Below are positions 52,736 to 61,017 of a stretch of DNA of 64,000 nucleotides, in pieces; positions within the stretch are counted from its first letter, which is position 1; each line of letters begins with the position of its first letter. A program made the position numbers and the translations under genes. A model generated the notes under the pieces. It saw only the letters and a program-made list of their open reading frames with translations, was not told where the DNA came from and did not search any database. The stretch is from Vibrio parahaemolyticus (lineage in GTDB: Bacteria; Pseudomonadota; Gammaproteobacteria; Enterobacterales; Vibrionaceae), in the NCBI RefSeq assembly GCF_900460535.1, contig NZ_UHIL01000001.1, positions 3,100,001-3,164,000 of the forward strand. The letters are read 5' to 3'.

Positions 52736-53491
52736 TCATACACCTACAACTTGGCTGGTAGAAACGAGTGCGGAGTAATCCGTGACGGCTATACCATGCT
52801 GCGCCAATTGCTCTTTTAGAATGGGAGATGTGAGCACTTGTAGCTCTAACTCTCTTTGCAGAGCATAGCCACTTTTCATAATAAGGGGCTGGTCGGCATA
52901 AGCAGGATGACACATCACCTCTACCACATCGTAATTCTCTTTTAAGCTCAAAAGGTGTTGCATTAATCCGTCCAAACTTACCTTTTGATCGTAAAACTCA
53001 TCGGTAAAGAAATAGCTTGTCGTCATTGGTTGGTGACAGATACCACTCCCGCGAAGTGGCACGCGGTGCTCTTTCGCGAGTTTCTGAACAATAGGAAGAA
53101 TCTGGGGATGCGTATGAGCATGATGATGACTATCAAGGTGGCTGAGCGTTAGTCCAAGTGACAAGAAGTGATCAATTTGAGCTTTAGCTTCATCGTAAAC
53201 CGCTTGAGCTTCAAAATCTTGCTTGTTCCACAATTCACTGTATTTGACGAAATGCGTTCTACCATTGGTTAAGTTTGGGTGCTCCGTGAGAGGAGCACCT
53301 GCTGTAAACCGTAGATGTACGCCAATTTTTAAGTCTGGATTTTGATGAGCTAACTCGATTGCATTCTGCTCGGCATCCATCCCTACCATCATAGTAGTCG
53401 ATTTCACGACACCATCTTGATGGGACTTTACAATGCCGTTATTAACACCTTGAGTCAGACCAAAATCGTCCGCATTAAAAATGACTTTCAT
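52736..53491 (-). CDS. chbG: Chitooligosaccharide deacetylase ChbG (YdjC family)
   Basis: Removes one acetyl group from chitobiose/chitotriose 6-phosphate so that the operon can be induced and ChbF can act (as shown in E. coli). The 251-residue chain carries the YdjC metal motif NADDFGLTQGVNNGI, the GVHLRFTAG loop, and SHLDSHHHAHTHPQI with its His cluster. The last gene of the chb operon, it starts 18 bp after chbF. It acts in the cytoplasm (no signal peptide), unlike the secreted deacetylase at 57.2 kb. Confidence 0.93.
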   Translation of the reverse strand: MKVIFNADDFGLTQGVNNGIVKSHQDGVVKSTTMMVGMDAEQNAIELAHQNPDLKIGVHLRFTAGAPLTEHPNLTNGRTHFVKYSELWNKQDFEAQAVYDEAKAQIDHFLSLGLTLSHLDSHHHAHTHPQILPIVQKLAKEHRVPLRGSGICHQPMTTSYFFTDEFYDQKVSLDGLMQHLLSLKENYDVVEVMCHPAYADQPLIMKSGYALQRELELQVLTSPILKEQLAQHGIAVTDYSALVSTSQVVGV

Positions 53492-53509
53492 TGACGCTCT
53501 TCCTTAGTA

Positions 53510-54832
53510 TTACAACGCTGTAAGTTTAAATTGAGGCAAATAAGGCGCATTAACCGCTAACAGCTCATCCAATATCGCTTTCGCTCGACCAATGTCTGGC
53601 ACCAAAGGATTATTCGTTAATGCCATCAATGCTTTGTCGTAGTTACCTTCAACAGCGGCTTCTATCGTCAACTGCTCATAAGCTTTCACTTGATGCAGTA
53701 GCCCTTTGATGTTGTTTGATAGCTCACCAACAGCAAGGGGTTTTGCCCCCCAACTACCAATCACAGCACTGCATTCAATCACGGCATCATCCGGTAGGCC
53801 ATTGATCGCGCCGTTGTTTAAAACGTTTACGACATGAATGCTGTTACGGTTGTTGTAAATGGAGTCGACGAGATTGAGTGACGCATCTGAGTAATATGCT
53901 CCCCCTCGCTCTTCCAACTCTTTCGGTTTGTGGTCTAAGTTCGGATCTTGATAGAGCTTAAACAATGCATTTTCGGTTTCCATGACTTGCTCTGCGCGAG
54001 TCCCTTTTTCACCTGCGCTCTGCTTTTCTTCTGCCAACATAGCGTCTGTTTGGTAAAAATAGCGATGATAAGGACAAGGAATCGCACCGAGCGCTTTTAG
54101 AAATGCCGGATCCCACGGTTCTTCCCAAATGTTCTTCATACTGAAGTTAGCGCCATCTCCGACTTTCTCTAAGACGGTTTGAGTGATGTCTTCGCCTTTC
54201 AGCCACGCTTTGTGTACCCAGACCAGATGATTTAGACCTGCAAACTCCAACTGTAGCTCTTTGGGCTCGCAATCCATCATCTCTGCAATCATCATTTCCA
54301 TTGAGACGGGTACATTACATAAGCCGATACTTTTGACTTTAGTATGCTTACTCACCGCTTCTGAGACGAGACCAGCAGGGTTCGTAAAGTTGAGCATCCA
54401 AGCGTTTGGCGCCAACTCTTCAATGTCTTTACAGATATCAAGAATGACCGGAATGGTTCTCAGTGCTTTAGCAAATCCGCCAGGGCCTGTGGTTTCTTGT
54501 CCGATCACATCGTATTTGATAGGAATTCTTTCATCGTTTGCTCGAGCAGCAAGCCCGCCTACACGGAATTGAGTCATGACAAAGTCAGCGCCTTTGATCG
54601 CAGCACGGCGGTCAAAATCCGCTTTAATTTCAATATCCGCGCCCGCTTTATCGACCATCCGCTGAGCCAAGCCTTTGATGATTTCTAGCTTTTCCGCGCC
54701 GGATTCTATGTCCACAAAGTGAATCTGTTTAACTGGCAAGTAATCCAAGCGTTTGATTACCCCTTCAACCAATTCCGGAGTATAGCTACTGCCACCACCA
54801 ATAATGGCAAGTTTGATCGCCTCTCTAGACAT
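53510..54832 (-). CDS. chbF: 6-phospho-beta-glucosidase / N,N'-diacetylchitobiose-6-P hydrolase, GH4
   Basis: NAD+- and metal-dependent GH4 hydrolase that cleaves imported disaccharide phosphate. The 440-residue chain shows the NAD fold AIIGGGSSYTPELVEG, the FRVGGLAARANDERIPIKYDVIGQE region, the metal-site Cys in IGLCNVPVSME and the adjacent NHLVWV. GH4 hydrolysis proceeds by oxidation-elimination. It follows chbA by 10 bp. The name rests on the operon; alone it could be called celF. Confidence 0.94.
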   Translation of the reverse strand: MSREAIKLAIIGGGSSYTPELVEGVIKRLDYLPVKQIHFVDIESGAEKLEIIKGLAQRMVDKAGADIEIKADFDRRAAIKGADFVMTQFRVGGLAARANDERIPIKYDVIGQETTGPGGFAKALRTIPVILDICKDIEELAPNAWMLNFTNPAGLVSEAVSKHTKVKSIGLCNVPVSMEMMIAEMMDCEPKELQLEFAGLNHLVWVHKAWLKGEDITQTVLEKVGDGANFSMKNIWEEPWDPAFLKALGAIPCPYHRYFYQTDAMLAEEKQSAGEKGTRAEQVMETENALFKLYQDPNLDHKPKELEERGGAYYSDASLNLVDSIYNNRNSIHVVNVLNNGAINGLPDDAVIECSAVIGSWGAKPLAVGELSNNIKGLLHQVKAYEQLTIEAAVEGNYDKALMALTNNPLVPDIGRAKAILDELLAVNAPYLPQFKLTAL

Positions 54833-54842
54833 AATGATTTCC

Positions 54843-55154
54843 TTACTTGTTCGCGAGTTGCTTGTTCAAAGCGACAATCTCAACAGCCATTTCTTGCGCT
54901 AGAATCGTTGTCATTAAATGATCTTGAGCGTGCACCATAACCAGAGTCATCGGCACTTTGCCCTCCCCCTGATCTTCTTCGATCAATTGCGTCTGAATTA
55001 AATGCGCCTTGTTAATGCACTCTCTGGCTTGCAACAATTTCTCTTCTGCTGCTTCAAATTTTTGCTCTCTCGCCAAACGGAGCGCTTCATAACTTAAACT
55101 TCTGGCTTCACCCGCATTGCAGATGATTTCCATTACAACCAGTTCTTGTTCCAT
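54843..55154 (-). CDS. chbA: PTS chitobiose/cellobiose-specific IIA component
   Basis: Small helical phosphocarrier (103 residues) of the Lac-type PTS. It takes phosphate from HPr on the His of MVHAQDHLMTT (near residue 75-80) and passes it to IIB. Motifs NAGEARSLSYEALRLAREQKFEAAE match ChbA. It lies between chbC and chbF, with GAGAGAG just before its ATG. Confidence 0.95.
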   Translation of the reverse strand: MEQELVVMEIICNAGEARSLSYEALRLAREQKFEAAEEKLLQARECINKAHLIQTQLIEEDQGEGKVPMTLVMVHAQDHLMTTILAQEMAVEIVALNKQLANK

Positions 55155-55171
55155 TTTCTCTCTCCAGAAAT

Positions 55172-55197
55172 ATGGGCTGCTTGGTAAAACAGCCCAT
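55172..55197 (-). repeat. 8-bp hairpin between chbC and chbA
   Basis: ATGGGCTG (55172-55179) and CAGCCCAT (55190-55197) form a perfect stem in the 49-bp gap, without a U-run. It could stabilise or process the operon mRNA. Confidence 0.6.
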
Positions 55198-55203
55198 TCA
55201 TAA

Positions 55204-56538
55204 TTAAGCGGTTACGCCTTCACCAGCAGGTTGTTCTGCCTGTTTCGTTTCTTTGGTTGTTGGTAGTTCTTGCTCAAGCATTTGCTTCTCAAACATTTTG
55301 AAGAATGGGAAGTAGATAAGAAGGTCAAGAATCAACAGACCCACTACGAGCAGTACCGGAGAAAACGTCCAGCCACTTCCCCAAGACGCACCAATAATTG
55401 CCGGCGTCGTCCATGGTGTAGTAGCCACCCCCATACCTACGAAGCCAAGATGCACAGCAAAGTAAGCAATCGTTGCGTTAATTACTGGAGCAAAAACAAA
55501 TGGGATGAACAATGTTGGGTTCATTACGATTGGGCTACCAAAAATCACTGGTTCATTAATTTGAAAGAAGCCAGGAACCGCACTCATTCGGCCGATACTC
55601 TTTAGGTGAACAGAGCGGCTAAATGACATAAGTAGAACCAACGCTAACGTCGCACCAGAACCACCAATGAAGATATAGAAGTCCCAGAACGGCTGAGTGA
55701 AGATATTCGGAACAGGCTGCCCAGCAACAAATGCGTCGATGTTTCCACTGATGTTTGTTAGAAAGATTGGCGATAGAAGGCCAACCACAATCGCGGCACC
55801 ATGAATCCCTGCAAACCAAAGTAATTGACACATGAGTAGTGCACCAATGATTGCAGGTAAAGTATTTGATGCGCTGATTAATGGCTTGAACATCGCCATA
55901 ACTGCATCAGGAATCAACATGTCGTATTGGGTTTGAACGAAGATGCTTAGTGGATAAAGCGTGACAAACACAGCTAGAACAGGCAGTAACACCTCGAAAG
56001 AACGCGCGATCGCAGGTGGCACCTGCTCTGGCATGCGAATCGTGATGTTGTGCTTTTTCATAAATCGATACAGCTCAACAGCAAAGAAGGCACACATTAC
56101 TGCAGTGAAGATCCCTGTACCGCCCATGTGTTTCATCGCTAACGTGCCATCTTGAGCTGGTGCAGCCACCAGCAAGAAACACATTAAAGATAAAACCGCG
56201 CTAGTGATCCCATCCATTTTGTACGCTTTCGCCAGACTGTAGGCAACACCGAGCGACACGAAGATGGTCATGATCCCCATCGACATATTGAAAGGCATCA
56301 TAATGGTGTCAAAGTGAGTGGTAGCAAAGTCGAGCCAAAGACGACCAAAGGTAAACGTCGTATCTTCAGCAAATGGTGGAAATGCAAAAATCAAAATGAA
56401 ACTGCCCACGATGATAAACGGCATAGCGACAATAAAACCATCTCTCATTGCGCGAACGTGGGGTTGATTACCCACTTTTGCAGCGATAGGGGCTATATGC
56501 TTTTCGACTGTTCCTATAATCGCGTCATAAAGCTTCAT
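55204..56538 (-). CDS. chbC: PTS chitobiose/cellobiose-specific IIC component
   Basis: Inner-membrane sugar channel of the Lac-type PTS, 444 residues, about 10 helices. The family motifs HVRAMRDGFIVAMPFIIVGSFILI, the GGSGATLAL loop, and QINEPVIFGSPIVMNP (substrate Glu) are present. The ATG at 56536-56538 (MKLYDAIIGTVEKH) follows AAGGA by 8 nt; the open frame extends 8 codons further upstream. It imports GlcNAc2 together with chbA and chbB. Confidence 0.95.
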   Translation of the reverse strand: MKLYDAIIGTVEKHIAPIAAKVGNQPHVRAMRDGFIVAMPFIIVGSFILIFAFPPFAEDTTFTFGRLWLDFATTHFDTIMMPFNMSMGIMTIFVSLGVAYSLAKAYKMDGITSAVLSLMCFLLVAAPAQDGTLAMKHMGGTGIFTAVMCAFFAVELYRFMKKHNITIRMPEQVPPAIARSFEVLLPVLAVFVTLYPLSIFVQTQYDMLIPDAVMAMFKPLISASNTLPAIIGALLMCQLLWFAGIHGAAIVVGLLSPIFLTNISGNIDAFVAGQPVPNIFTQPFWDFYIFIGGSGATLALVLLMSFSRSVHLKSIGRMSAVPGFFQINEPVIFGSPIVMNPTLFIPFVFAPVINATIAYFAVHLGFVGMGVATTPWTTPAIIGASWGSGWTFSPVLLVVGLLILDLLIYFPFFKMFEKQMLEQELPTTKETKQAEQPAGEGVTA

Positions 56539-56624
56539 AGAGTCCATCCTTATTTCAGACAAAATAATCCCGCATCAAATATTTATATTTGATGAACAAT
56601 TTTCTTTTATTTCAAATTATTGGC

Positions 56625-56930
56625 TTAGTTAATTAATTCTAATGCTTGTTCTAGTACTTCGTCCCCTTTCATCATTCCATATGCTTGGGGAGATATCGCA
56701 TCGATATTTTTTCCGTACTCTTGCGCTGTTTTTCTTAACTCTTCCAGTTGAAAACGTACCTGAGGACCTAGTAAACAAACGTCATACTCTTTAATCGCCT
56801 CTTCAAATGCATTCACTGACATCGCATCAATCTTGCATTCAATTCCTTTAATTTCAGCAGCTTGCTCCATTTTCTTAACAAGCATACTGGTCGACATCCC
56901 TGCGCTACAGCATAAAAGGATCTTTTTCAT
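56625..56930 (-). CDS. chbB: PTS chitobiose/cellobiose-specific IIB component
   Basis: Cysteine phosphocarrier (101 residues). The phosphorylated residue should be Cys8 in LLCCSAGMSTSMLV, the Lac-type IIB P-loop. First gene of the chb operon: chbC starts 86 bp downstream. The LacI-type palindrome lies 68-81 bp upstream of its ATG. Confidence 0.95.
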   Translation of the reverse strand: MKKILLCCSAGMSTSMLVKKMEQAAEIKGIECKIDAMSVNAFEEAIKEYDVCLLGPQVRFQLEELRKTAQEYGKNIDAISPQAYGMMKGDEVLEQALELIN

Positions 56931-56997
56931 AGCCTTACTCCCGTTGTGTAAATTTCAACCTGCAAAAACTGTAGCAAAAATAATCAGCACAAAAAAG

Positions 56998-57011
56998 CGC
57001 AACCGGTTGCG
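56998..57011. promoter_or_regulatory. LacI-type operator between chbB and the deacetylase gene
   Basis: CGCAACCGGTTGCG is a perfect 14-bp palindrome with the central CCGG... CG-centred style of LacI/GalR operators (like GCAACCGGTTGC). It is 68 bp before chbB and 167 bp before the divergent secreted deacetylase, so it could control one or both. Confidence 0.75.
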
Positions 57012-57177
57012 TTATTCGTGAACAGAATCTCACTTTAGAAAATAAGGTCTATTTTTTAATAATTATTTAGGTCTAGGATAAAAGTCAGAGAATTAAGGAA
57101 GATTACGAATTTACATTTACAACTATCAATATATTACTACTGACAACGTCATTATTAATTTCGAAAAGGAATCGAAA

Positions 57178-58461
57178 ATGAAATTAAATAAACTGGCTAT
57201 TGCAACGCTTGTAAGTGCCGCTCTATCTCAATATGCATTTGCCCAAACTGACACCAAAGGAACCATTTATCTGACGTTTGATGATGGCCCAATCAACGCC
57301 TCAATTGACGTCATTAATGTGCTAAATCAAGAAGAAGTAAAAGCGACGTTTTACTTTAATGCGTGGCACCTAGATGGTATTGGTGATGAAAACGAAGACA
57401 GAGCGTTAGAGGCACTAAAACTGGCGTTGGATAGCGGCCACATCGTCGCAAACCACAGTTATGACCATATGGTTCACAACTGTGTTGAAGAATTTGGCCC
57501 AAACAGTGCGGCAGAATGTAATGCAACGGGTGATCACCAGATCAACTCTTATCAAGATCCTGCCTACGATGCCTCGATGTTTGCAGAAAACTTGTCAGTA
57601 CTAGAAAAATATTTGCCGAACATTACGAGCTACCCAAACTATAAAGCGAATGAGTTTGCTCGTTTGCCTTATACCAATGGTTGGCGCGTTACGAAAGACT
57701 TCAAAGCGGACGGCTTATGTGCCACGTCCGATGATCTTAAACCTTGGGAGCCTGGCTATTCATGTGATACGGCAAACCCATCTAACAGTGTAAAAGCAGC
57801 CATCGCGGTTCAAAATATCCTAGCGAATAATGGCTATCAAACTCACGGTTGGGATGTGGATTGGGCCCCTGAAAACTGGGGCATTGCGATGCCAGCAAAC
57901 AGCCTTACAGAAGCTGAACCATTCCTTGGGTATGTCGATTCCGCGCTAAATACTTGTGCGCCTACGACAATTAACCCTATCAACTCCAAAGCACAAGAGT
58001 TCCCATGTGGTACACCTTTGCATGCCGATAAAGTTATTGTGTTAACTCATGAGTTCCTGTTTGAAGACGGTAAACGTGGCATGGGTGCAACTCAAAACCT
58101 ACCGAAGCTCGCGAAGTTTATCCAGCTAGCCAAACAGGCTGGTTATGTCTTCGATACCATGGATAACTACACACCGAACTGGCAAGTTGGTAACAACTAC
58201 AGCGCCGGCGACTACGTTCTACACCTCGGTACGGTATATCAAGCAGTAACAAGCCATACAGCGCAACAAGATTGGGCTCCATCACCAACATCTAGCTTGT
58301 GGACGAATGCGGATCCAGCTACTAATTGGACTCAGAATGTTTCATACAAACAAGGCGATGTGGTGACTTATCAAGGTTTGCGTTACCTAGTTAATGTACC
58401 GCACGTATCTCAAGCAGACTGGAGTCCGAGCTCACAGAACACCTTGTTCACAGCTCTATAA
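57178..58461 (+). CDS. Secreted chitin oligosaccharide deacetylase (COD)
   Basis: Removes the acetyl group from the reducing-side unit of GlcNAc2, giving the GlcN-GlcNAc-type signal sugar in vibrios. The 427-residue chain has a signal peptide (1-22, ending AFA). A NodB deacetylase domain has D35-D36 in LTFDDGP, metal His93 and His97 (NHSYDHM), and Cys pairs in extra loops. Two C-terminal carbohydrate-binding modules follow (about 340-380 NWQVGNNYSAGDYVLHLGTVYQ; 385-427 with NVSYKQGDVVTYQGLRY). This architecture matches the characterised Vibrio COD. It is divergent from the chb operon, and AAAAGGAA lies just before the ATG. Confidence 0.93.
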   Translation: MKLNKLAIATLVSAALSQYAFAQTDTKGTIYLTFDDGPINASIDVINVLNQEEVKATFYFNAWHLDGIGDENEDRALEALKLALDSGHIVANHSYDHMVHNCVEEFGPNSAAECNATGDHQINSYQDPAYDASMFAENLSVLEKYLPNITSYPNYKANEFARLPYTNGWRVTKDFKADGLCATSDDLKPWEPGYSCDTANPSNSVKAAIAVQNILANNGYQTHGWDVDWAPENWGIAMPANSLTEAEPFLGYVDSALNTCAPTTINPINSKAQEFPCGTPLHADKVIVLTHEFLFEDGKRGMGATQNLPKLAKFIQLAKQAGYVFDTMDNYTPNWQVGNNYSAGDYVLHLGTVYQAVTSHTAQQDWAPSPTSSLWTNADPATNWTQNVSYKQGDVVTYQGLRYLVNVPHVSQADWSPSSQNTLFTAL

Positions 58462-58492
58462 GCTGTTCCCTACTATCATCATGTAGTAGTTT

Positions 58493-58519
58493 GCGCGAGG
58501 CATACCCTCGCGCTTTTTT
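58493..58519 (+). terminator. Terminator after the deacetylase gene
   Basis: GCGCGAGG (58493-58500), 5-nt loop, CCTCGCGC (58506-58513), then TTTTTT. Confidence 0.92.
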
Positions 58520-58724
58520 CTTGAAACGCGGCAAATCGGTATTCAACTCGAACCTCCAAACACACGTAAATCTAAGCGCATCTCCCCCAAACGACGAAAG
58601 GCCGCTATAAAAGCGACCTTTCTATGTATGGTACTGATAAGTGAGGTGACAAGGCTTGCATCCAACTGGGCAGACACTCCTGACGCCACGCTGGATTTGA
58701 ATTTACAAACGCCAGAAACAACAA

Positions 58725-58746
58725 AGCCCCGACTTTCGTCGAGGCT
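58725..58746 (-). terminator. Terminator of the former tRNA-Leu gene
   Basis: On the minus strand AGCCTCGAC, GAAA loop, GTCGGGGCT, then TTTGTT. It begins 14 bp after the tRNA's CCA end, which shows that this side is the tRNA's native downstream flank. Confidence 0.8.
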
Positions 58747-58759
58747 CTGTCTTGGAATA

Positions 58760-58813
58760 TGGTACCGGTGGGCGGACTTGAACCGCCACGCCCGAAGGCA
58801 ACGGATTTTGAAT
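58760..58813 (-). other. tRNA-Leu (CAA) 3' fragment, probable island attachment site
   Basis: On the minus strand the last 54 nt of a class II tRNA are intact: the anticodon loop TTCAAAA (CAA), 3' anticodon-stem strand, long variable arm GCC-TTCG-GGC, T-arm GGCGG-TTCAAGT-CCGCC, acceptor CACCGGT, discriminator A and CCA. The D-arm and 5' acceptor half are absent; the sequence diverges upstream of the anticodon loop. This is what remains when an integrase recombines in a tRNA anticodon region. Confidence 0.82.
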
Positions 58814-58814
58814 T

Positions 58815-58894
58815 CCTCTTAAGCCCTTGTAATTACTTGCATTTAAGAGGATTTCTTTGGATATCAAGGACCATGAAATAGGATTTCATTGGAT
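58815..58894. repeat. Inverted and direct repeats next to the tRNA-Leu fragment
   Basis: CCTCTTAA (58815-58822) and TTAAGAGG (58843-58850) form a perfect inverted pair. Two 15-bp direct repeats, AGGATTTCTTTGGAT (58848-58862) and AGGATTTCATTGGAT (58880-58894), differ at one base and start 32 bp apart. This is the layout of integrase core- and arm-binding sites in an att region. Confidence 0.65.
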
Positions 58895-59047
58895 CTTTTT
58901 AGCACACGCCGAGCACAGGTTTGAAATAAGAAAGTGGTGCACACACTAGTTCACCCTTTGTAACACGTTTCTGGACAAAACTGATTTAACACTATTGAAT
59001 CAAGGACTTTTATTTGTATTAGATAGCTTATTGGGTATTTCTAAACG

Positions 59048-59080
59048 CCAGGTCAAAACCGCCGCAACGCTTTGACCTGG
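59048..59080. repeat. Perfect 10-bp inverted repeat after hsdM
   Basis: CCAGGTCAAA (59048-59057) and TTTGACCTGG (59071-59080) enclose 13 nt. It lies 28 bp past the hsdM stop with no U-run on either strand. It may be a rho-independent-like stop, an mRNA 3' stabiliser or a binding site. Confidence 0.6.
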
Positions 59081-59107
59081 AAGTTATATTCTTTAATAAA
59101 TCTCAGA

Positions 59108-61015
59108 TTATGCCAATAACCCTTCTAGTTTTTTCAATGCCTTTGCAATGACCGCCTCTTTCTCTTTGATACTTGAGATTATCTCCGCTGGCGTTCGGGT
59201 ATCTTGTTCTACAACCACATACGGGTTGACAGCCTTGAGATCAAACGTTGCAGCATCAATATCGGAGGCCTTAGTCTCTAGCGCTTTGGCTGCCTTTTGC
59301 TTCTGTGCAATCTGTTCATTTACGGCATCTAGAGCTGCTTTCTCAGCTTTATCCTTTTTAAGTTGCTTATGCTGTTCTTTTAAATCAATAACCTCGGCTT
59401 TAATGGCAGCAGCCTCTTCGAGTAAAGGCTGCATTTCTTCACGGGCTTTAGCTCGGCGATCAGAAAAATCAACCGTCCAAGAATAGCGACTATCACCTTC
59501 TGGTTTGCCGTGGTTTTGCAACATACGAGCGTAGCTTGGGAACGGCTTATCCAAGTTAGTTTTATCTTCTAACCAATCAGCGGTAAGAGTATTGGGTAGT
59601 TGAGCATCGGGAAGAACTGTACCATCTTGTGCAAAACCAAAGTGCGCTAGTGTTAATGGTGTTTTCTTACCGACTTTGATGTGTGATAAGTCGTAGTACC
59701 AAATTTTTTCGGTTTTCTTTCCTTTGGTAAAAAACAGTAGGTTGGTTTTTACGCCTGCTCCCGCTGTTGAAAATACACCACCGGGTAAACTGACAATTGC
59801 CCAAAGATCGCATTCATCTACAAGTTTTCGTTTGGTTTCGACAAAAGCGCTTTCGTTAGTGCGGAATAGCAGACCTTCATCCAATACAATTGCACAGGAG
59901 CCCTCAGGTGCAAGTTCACTTAGAATGTCCTGAACAAAAAGCACTTGGGTCGAACTGGTTTCAAATGCAAAGTTTTTCTGTGCGTCTTTGCCTTCTTTGC
60001 CACCAAACGGAGGGTTAGTCAAAATTACATCAAATTGCTTCGGGGCTTGCTCAAATAGTCCGGCGTAAGTAGCGCGGCGAGTCAATGAGTTGCCATGCCA
60101 AAGGTTGGGCTGATCGATACCGTGTAAGACTAAGTTAGCCAGTGCTATAGGGATTACTAGGTTCTCTTTTTCACGGCCAAAAAATGTATCGTATTTTAGT
60201 GTGTCGAGATCAGTACTCGCAGGGCTTTGTCCAAGTTGTCGGGCGATATGTTCATAAGCAATCGCAAGAAAGCCACCGGTACCGCAGCAAGGATCATAAA
60301 CGGTTTGACCTAGCTCTGGTTTCACGGTGTGAACCATTGCACGAATGACTTCACGTGGAGTAAAAAACTGGCCTCCGTCGGAGTTTTTCTCACCCATTTT
60401 CAGCAATAGGTCTTCATACACTTGTGATAGGGTGAAGAAGTGGGTATCGTCCACATACTCAATATTGATCTCGTGCACTTTGTCCAGAATATCACGTAGA
60501 TTAGCTTCGCTATCGACTCGAACGCGCTCCACAGCAGTCATAGTTCGACCAATTATTCGCTGTTTTCGGCTAGCCTCAGGGGTGGGTAAACCAGTTTGCG
60601 GGTCGATATCCATACTGTGTAGATGGGGCAGTAACTCTTTATTGATAAAGTCGAACAATTTGCCATCACCGGCTGCAAATAACTCCTGCCGTTTCCAACC
60701 GTACGGTTTGCCTTCTGCTGTTTTAGGGTGGCCAGTTTTTTCAGAAAAGGGCGCTGCCCAATCCTGCCAGCGGTATGGGCTGTTTAACGCAGGGGTAAAG
60801 TTTGCCCCTAATACTTCTGCTTCTTCGCGAGCTTTGATTTCCTGTGCATCGAGAATACGTAAGAACAGAATCCAAGTGAGTTCGGGCACATATTGCAATG
60901 CGCTGGCACAATTGGAACGGCGCATTACATCGCAGATGCTTTTTACAAAAGAGGAAAGAGATTGAGTTGAGGCAATAGCCTTAGGTTGTTTGGTTGTCTT
61001 TGTTGCTTTAGCCAT
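59108..61015 (-). CDS. hsdM: Type I restriction-modification DNA methyltransferase subunit HsdM
   Basis: N6-adenine methyltransferase subunit that works with HsdS and HsdR. The 635-residue chain has an N-terminal HsdM_N helical domain (about 20-160). The SAM motif DPCCGTGGF starts at D241, and the catalytic NPPFGG starts at N334. A long charged coiled-coil tail (about 510-610, KAEVIDLKEQHKQLKKDKAEK) is present. It is the last gene of the operon, 2 bp after hsdS. Both catalytic motifs are intact, so it should be active. Confidence 0.95.
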   Translation of the reverse strand: MAKATKTTKQPKAIASTQSLSSFVKSICDVMRRSNCASALQYVPELTWILFLRILDAQEIKAREEAEVLGANFTPALNSPYRWQDWAAPFSEKTGHPKTAEGKPYGWKRQELFAAGDGKLFDFINKELLPHLHSMDIDPQTGLPTPEASRKQRIIGRTMTAVERVRVDSEANLRDILDKVHEINIEYVDDTHFFTLSQVYEDLLLKMGEKNSDGGQFFTPREVIRAMVHTVKPELGQTVYDPCCGTGGFLAIAYEHIARQLGQSPASTDLDTLKYDTFFGREKENLVIPIALANLVLHGIDQPNLWHGNSLTRRATYAGLFEQAPKQFDVILTNPPFGGKEGKDAQKNFAFETSSTQVLFVQDILSELAPEGSCAIVLDEGLLFRTNESAFVETKRKLVDECDLWAIVSLPGGVFSTAGAGVKTNLLFFTKGKKTEKIWYYDLSHIKVGKKTPLTLAHFGFAQDGTVLPDAQLPNTLTADWLEDKTNLDKPFPSYARMLQNHGKPEGDSRYSWTVDFSDRRAKAREEMQPLLEEAAAIKAEVIDLKEQHKQLKKDKAEKAALDAVNEQIAQKQKAAKALETKASDIDAATFDLKAVNPYVVVEQDTRTPAEIISSIKEKEAVIAKALKKLEGLLA

Positions 61016-61017
61016 AA

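Larger units (their letters stand above)
58520..59107. other. Gene-free junction region at the island end
   Basis: About 590 bp without a gene. From left it holds an imperfect hairpin at 58597-58621, the terminator and 3' part of a tRNA-Leu (minus), att-type repeats, and a 10-bp inverted repeat before hsdM. Each clear element is listed separately. The rest shows no recognisable function. Confidence 0.6.

Noticed and set aside
57015..57045. CRP site before chbB (GTGA...TCAC)
   Set aside because: The half-sites are 8 bp apart instead of 6.
58760..58850. Complete functional tRNA-Leu
   Set aside because: The D-arm and 5' acceptor strand are absent; only the 3' part from the anticodon loop remains.
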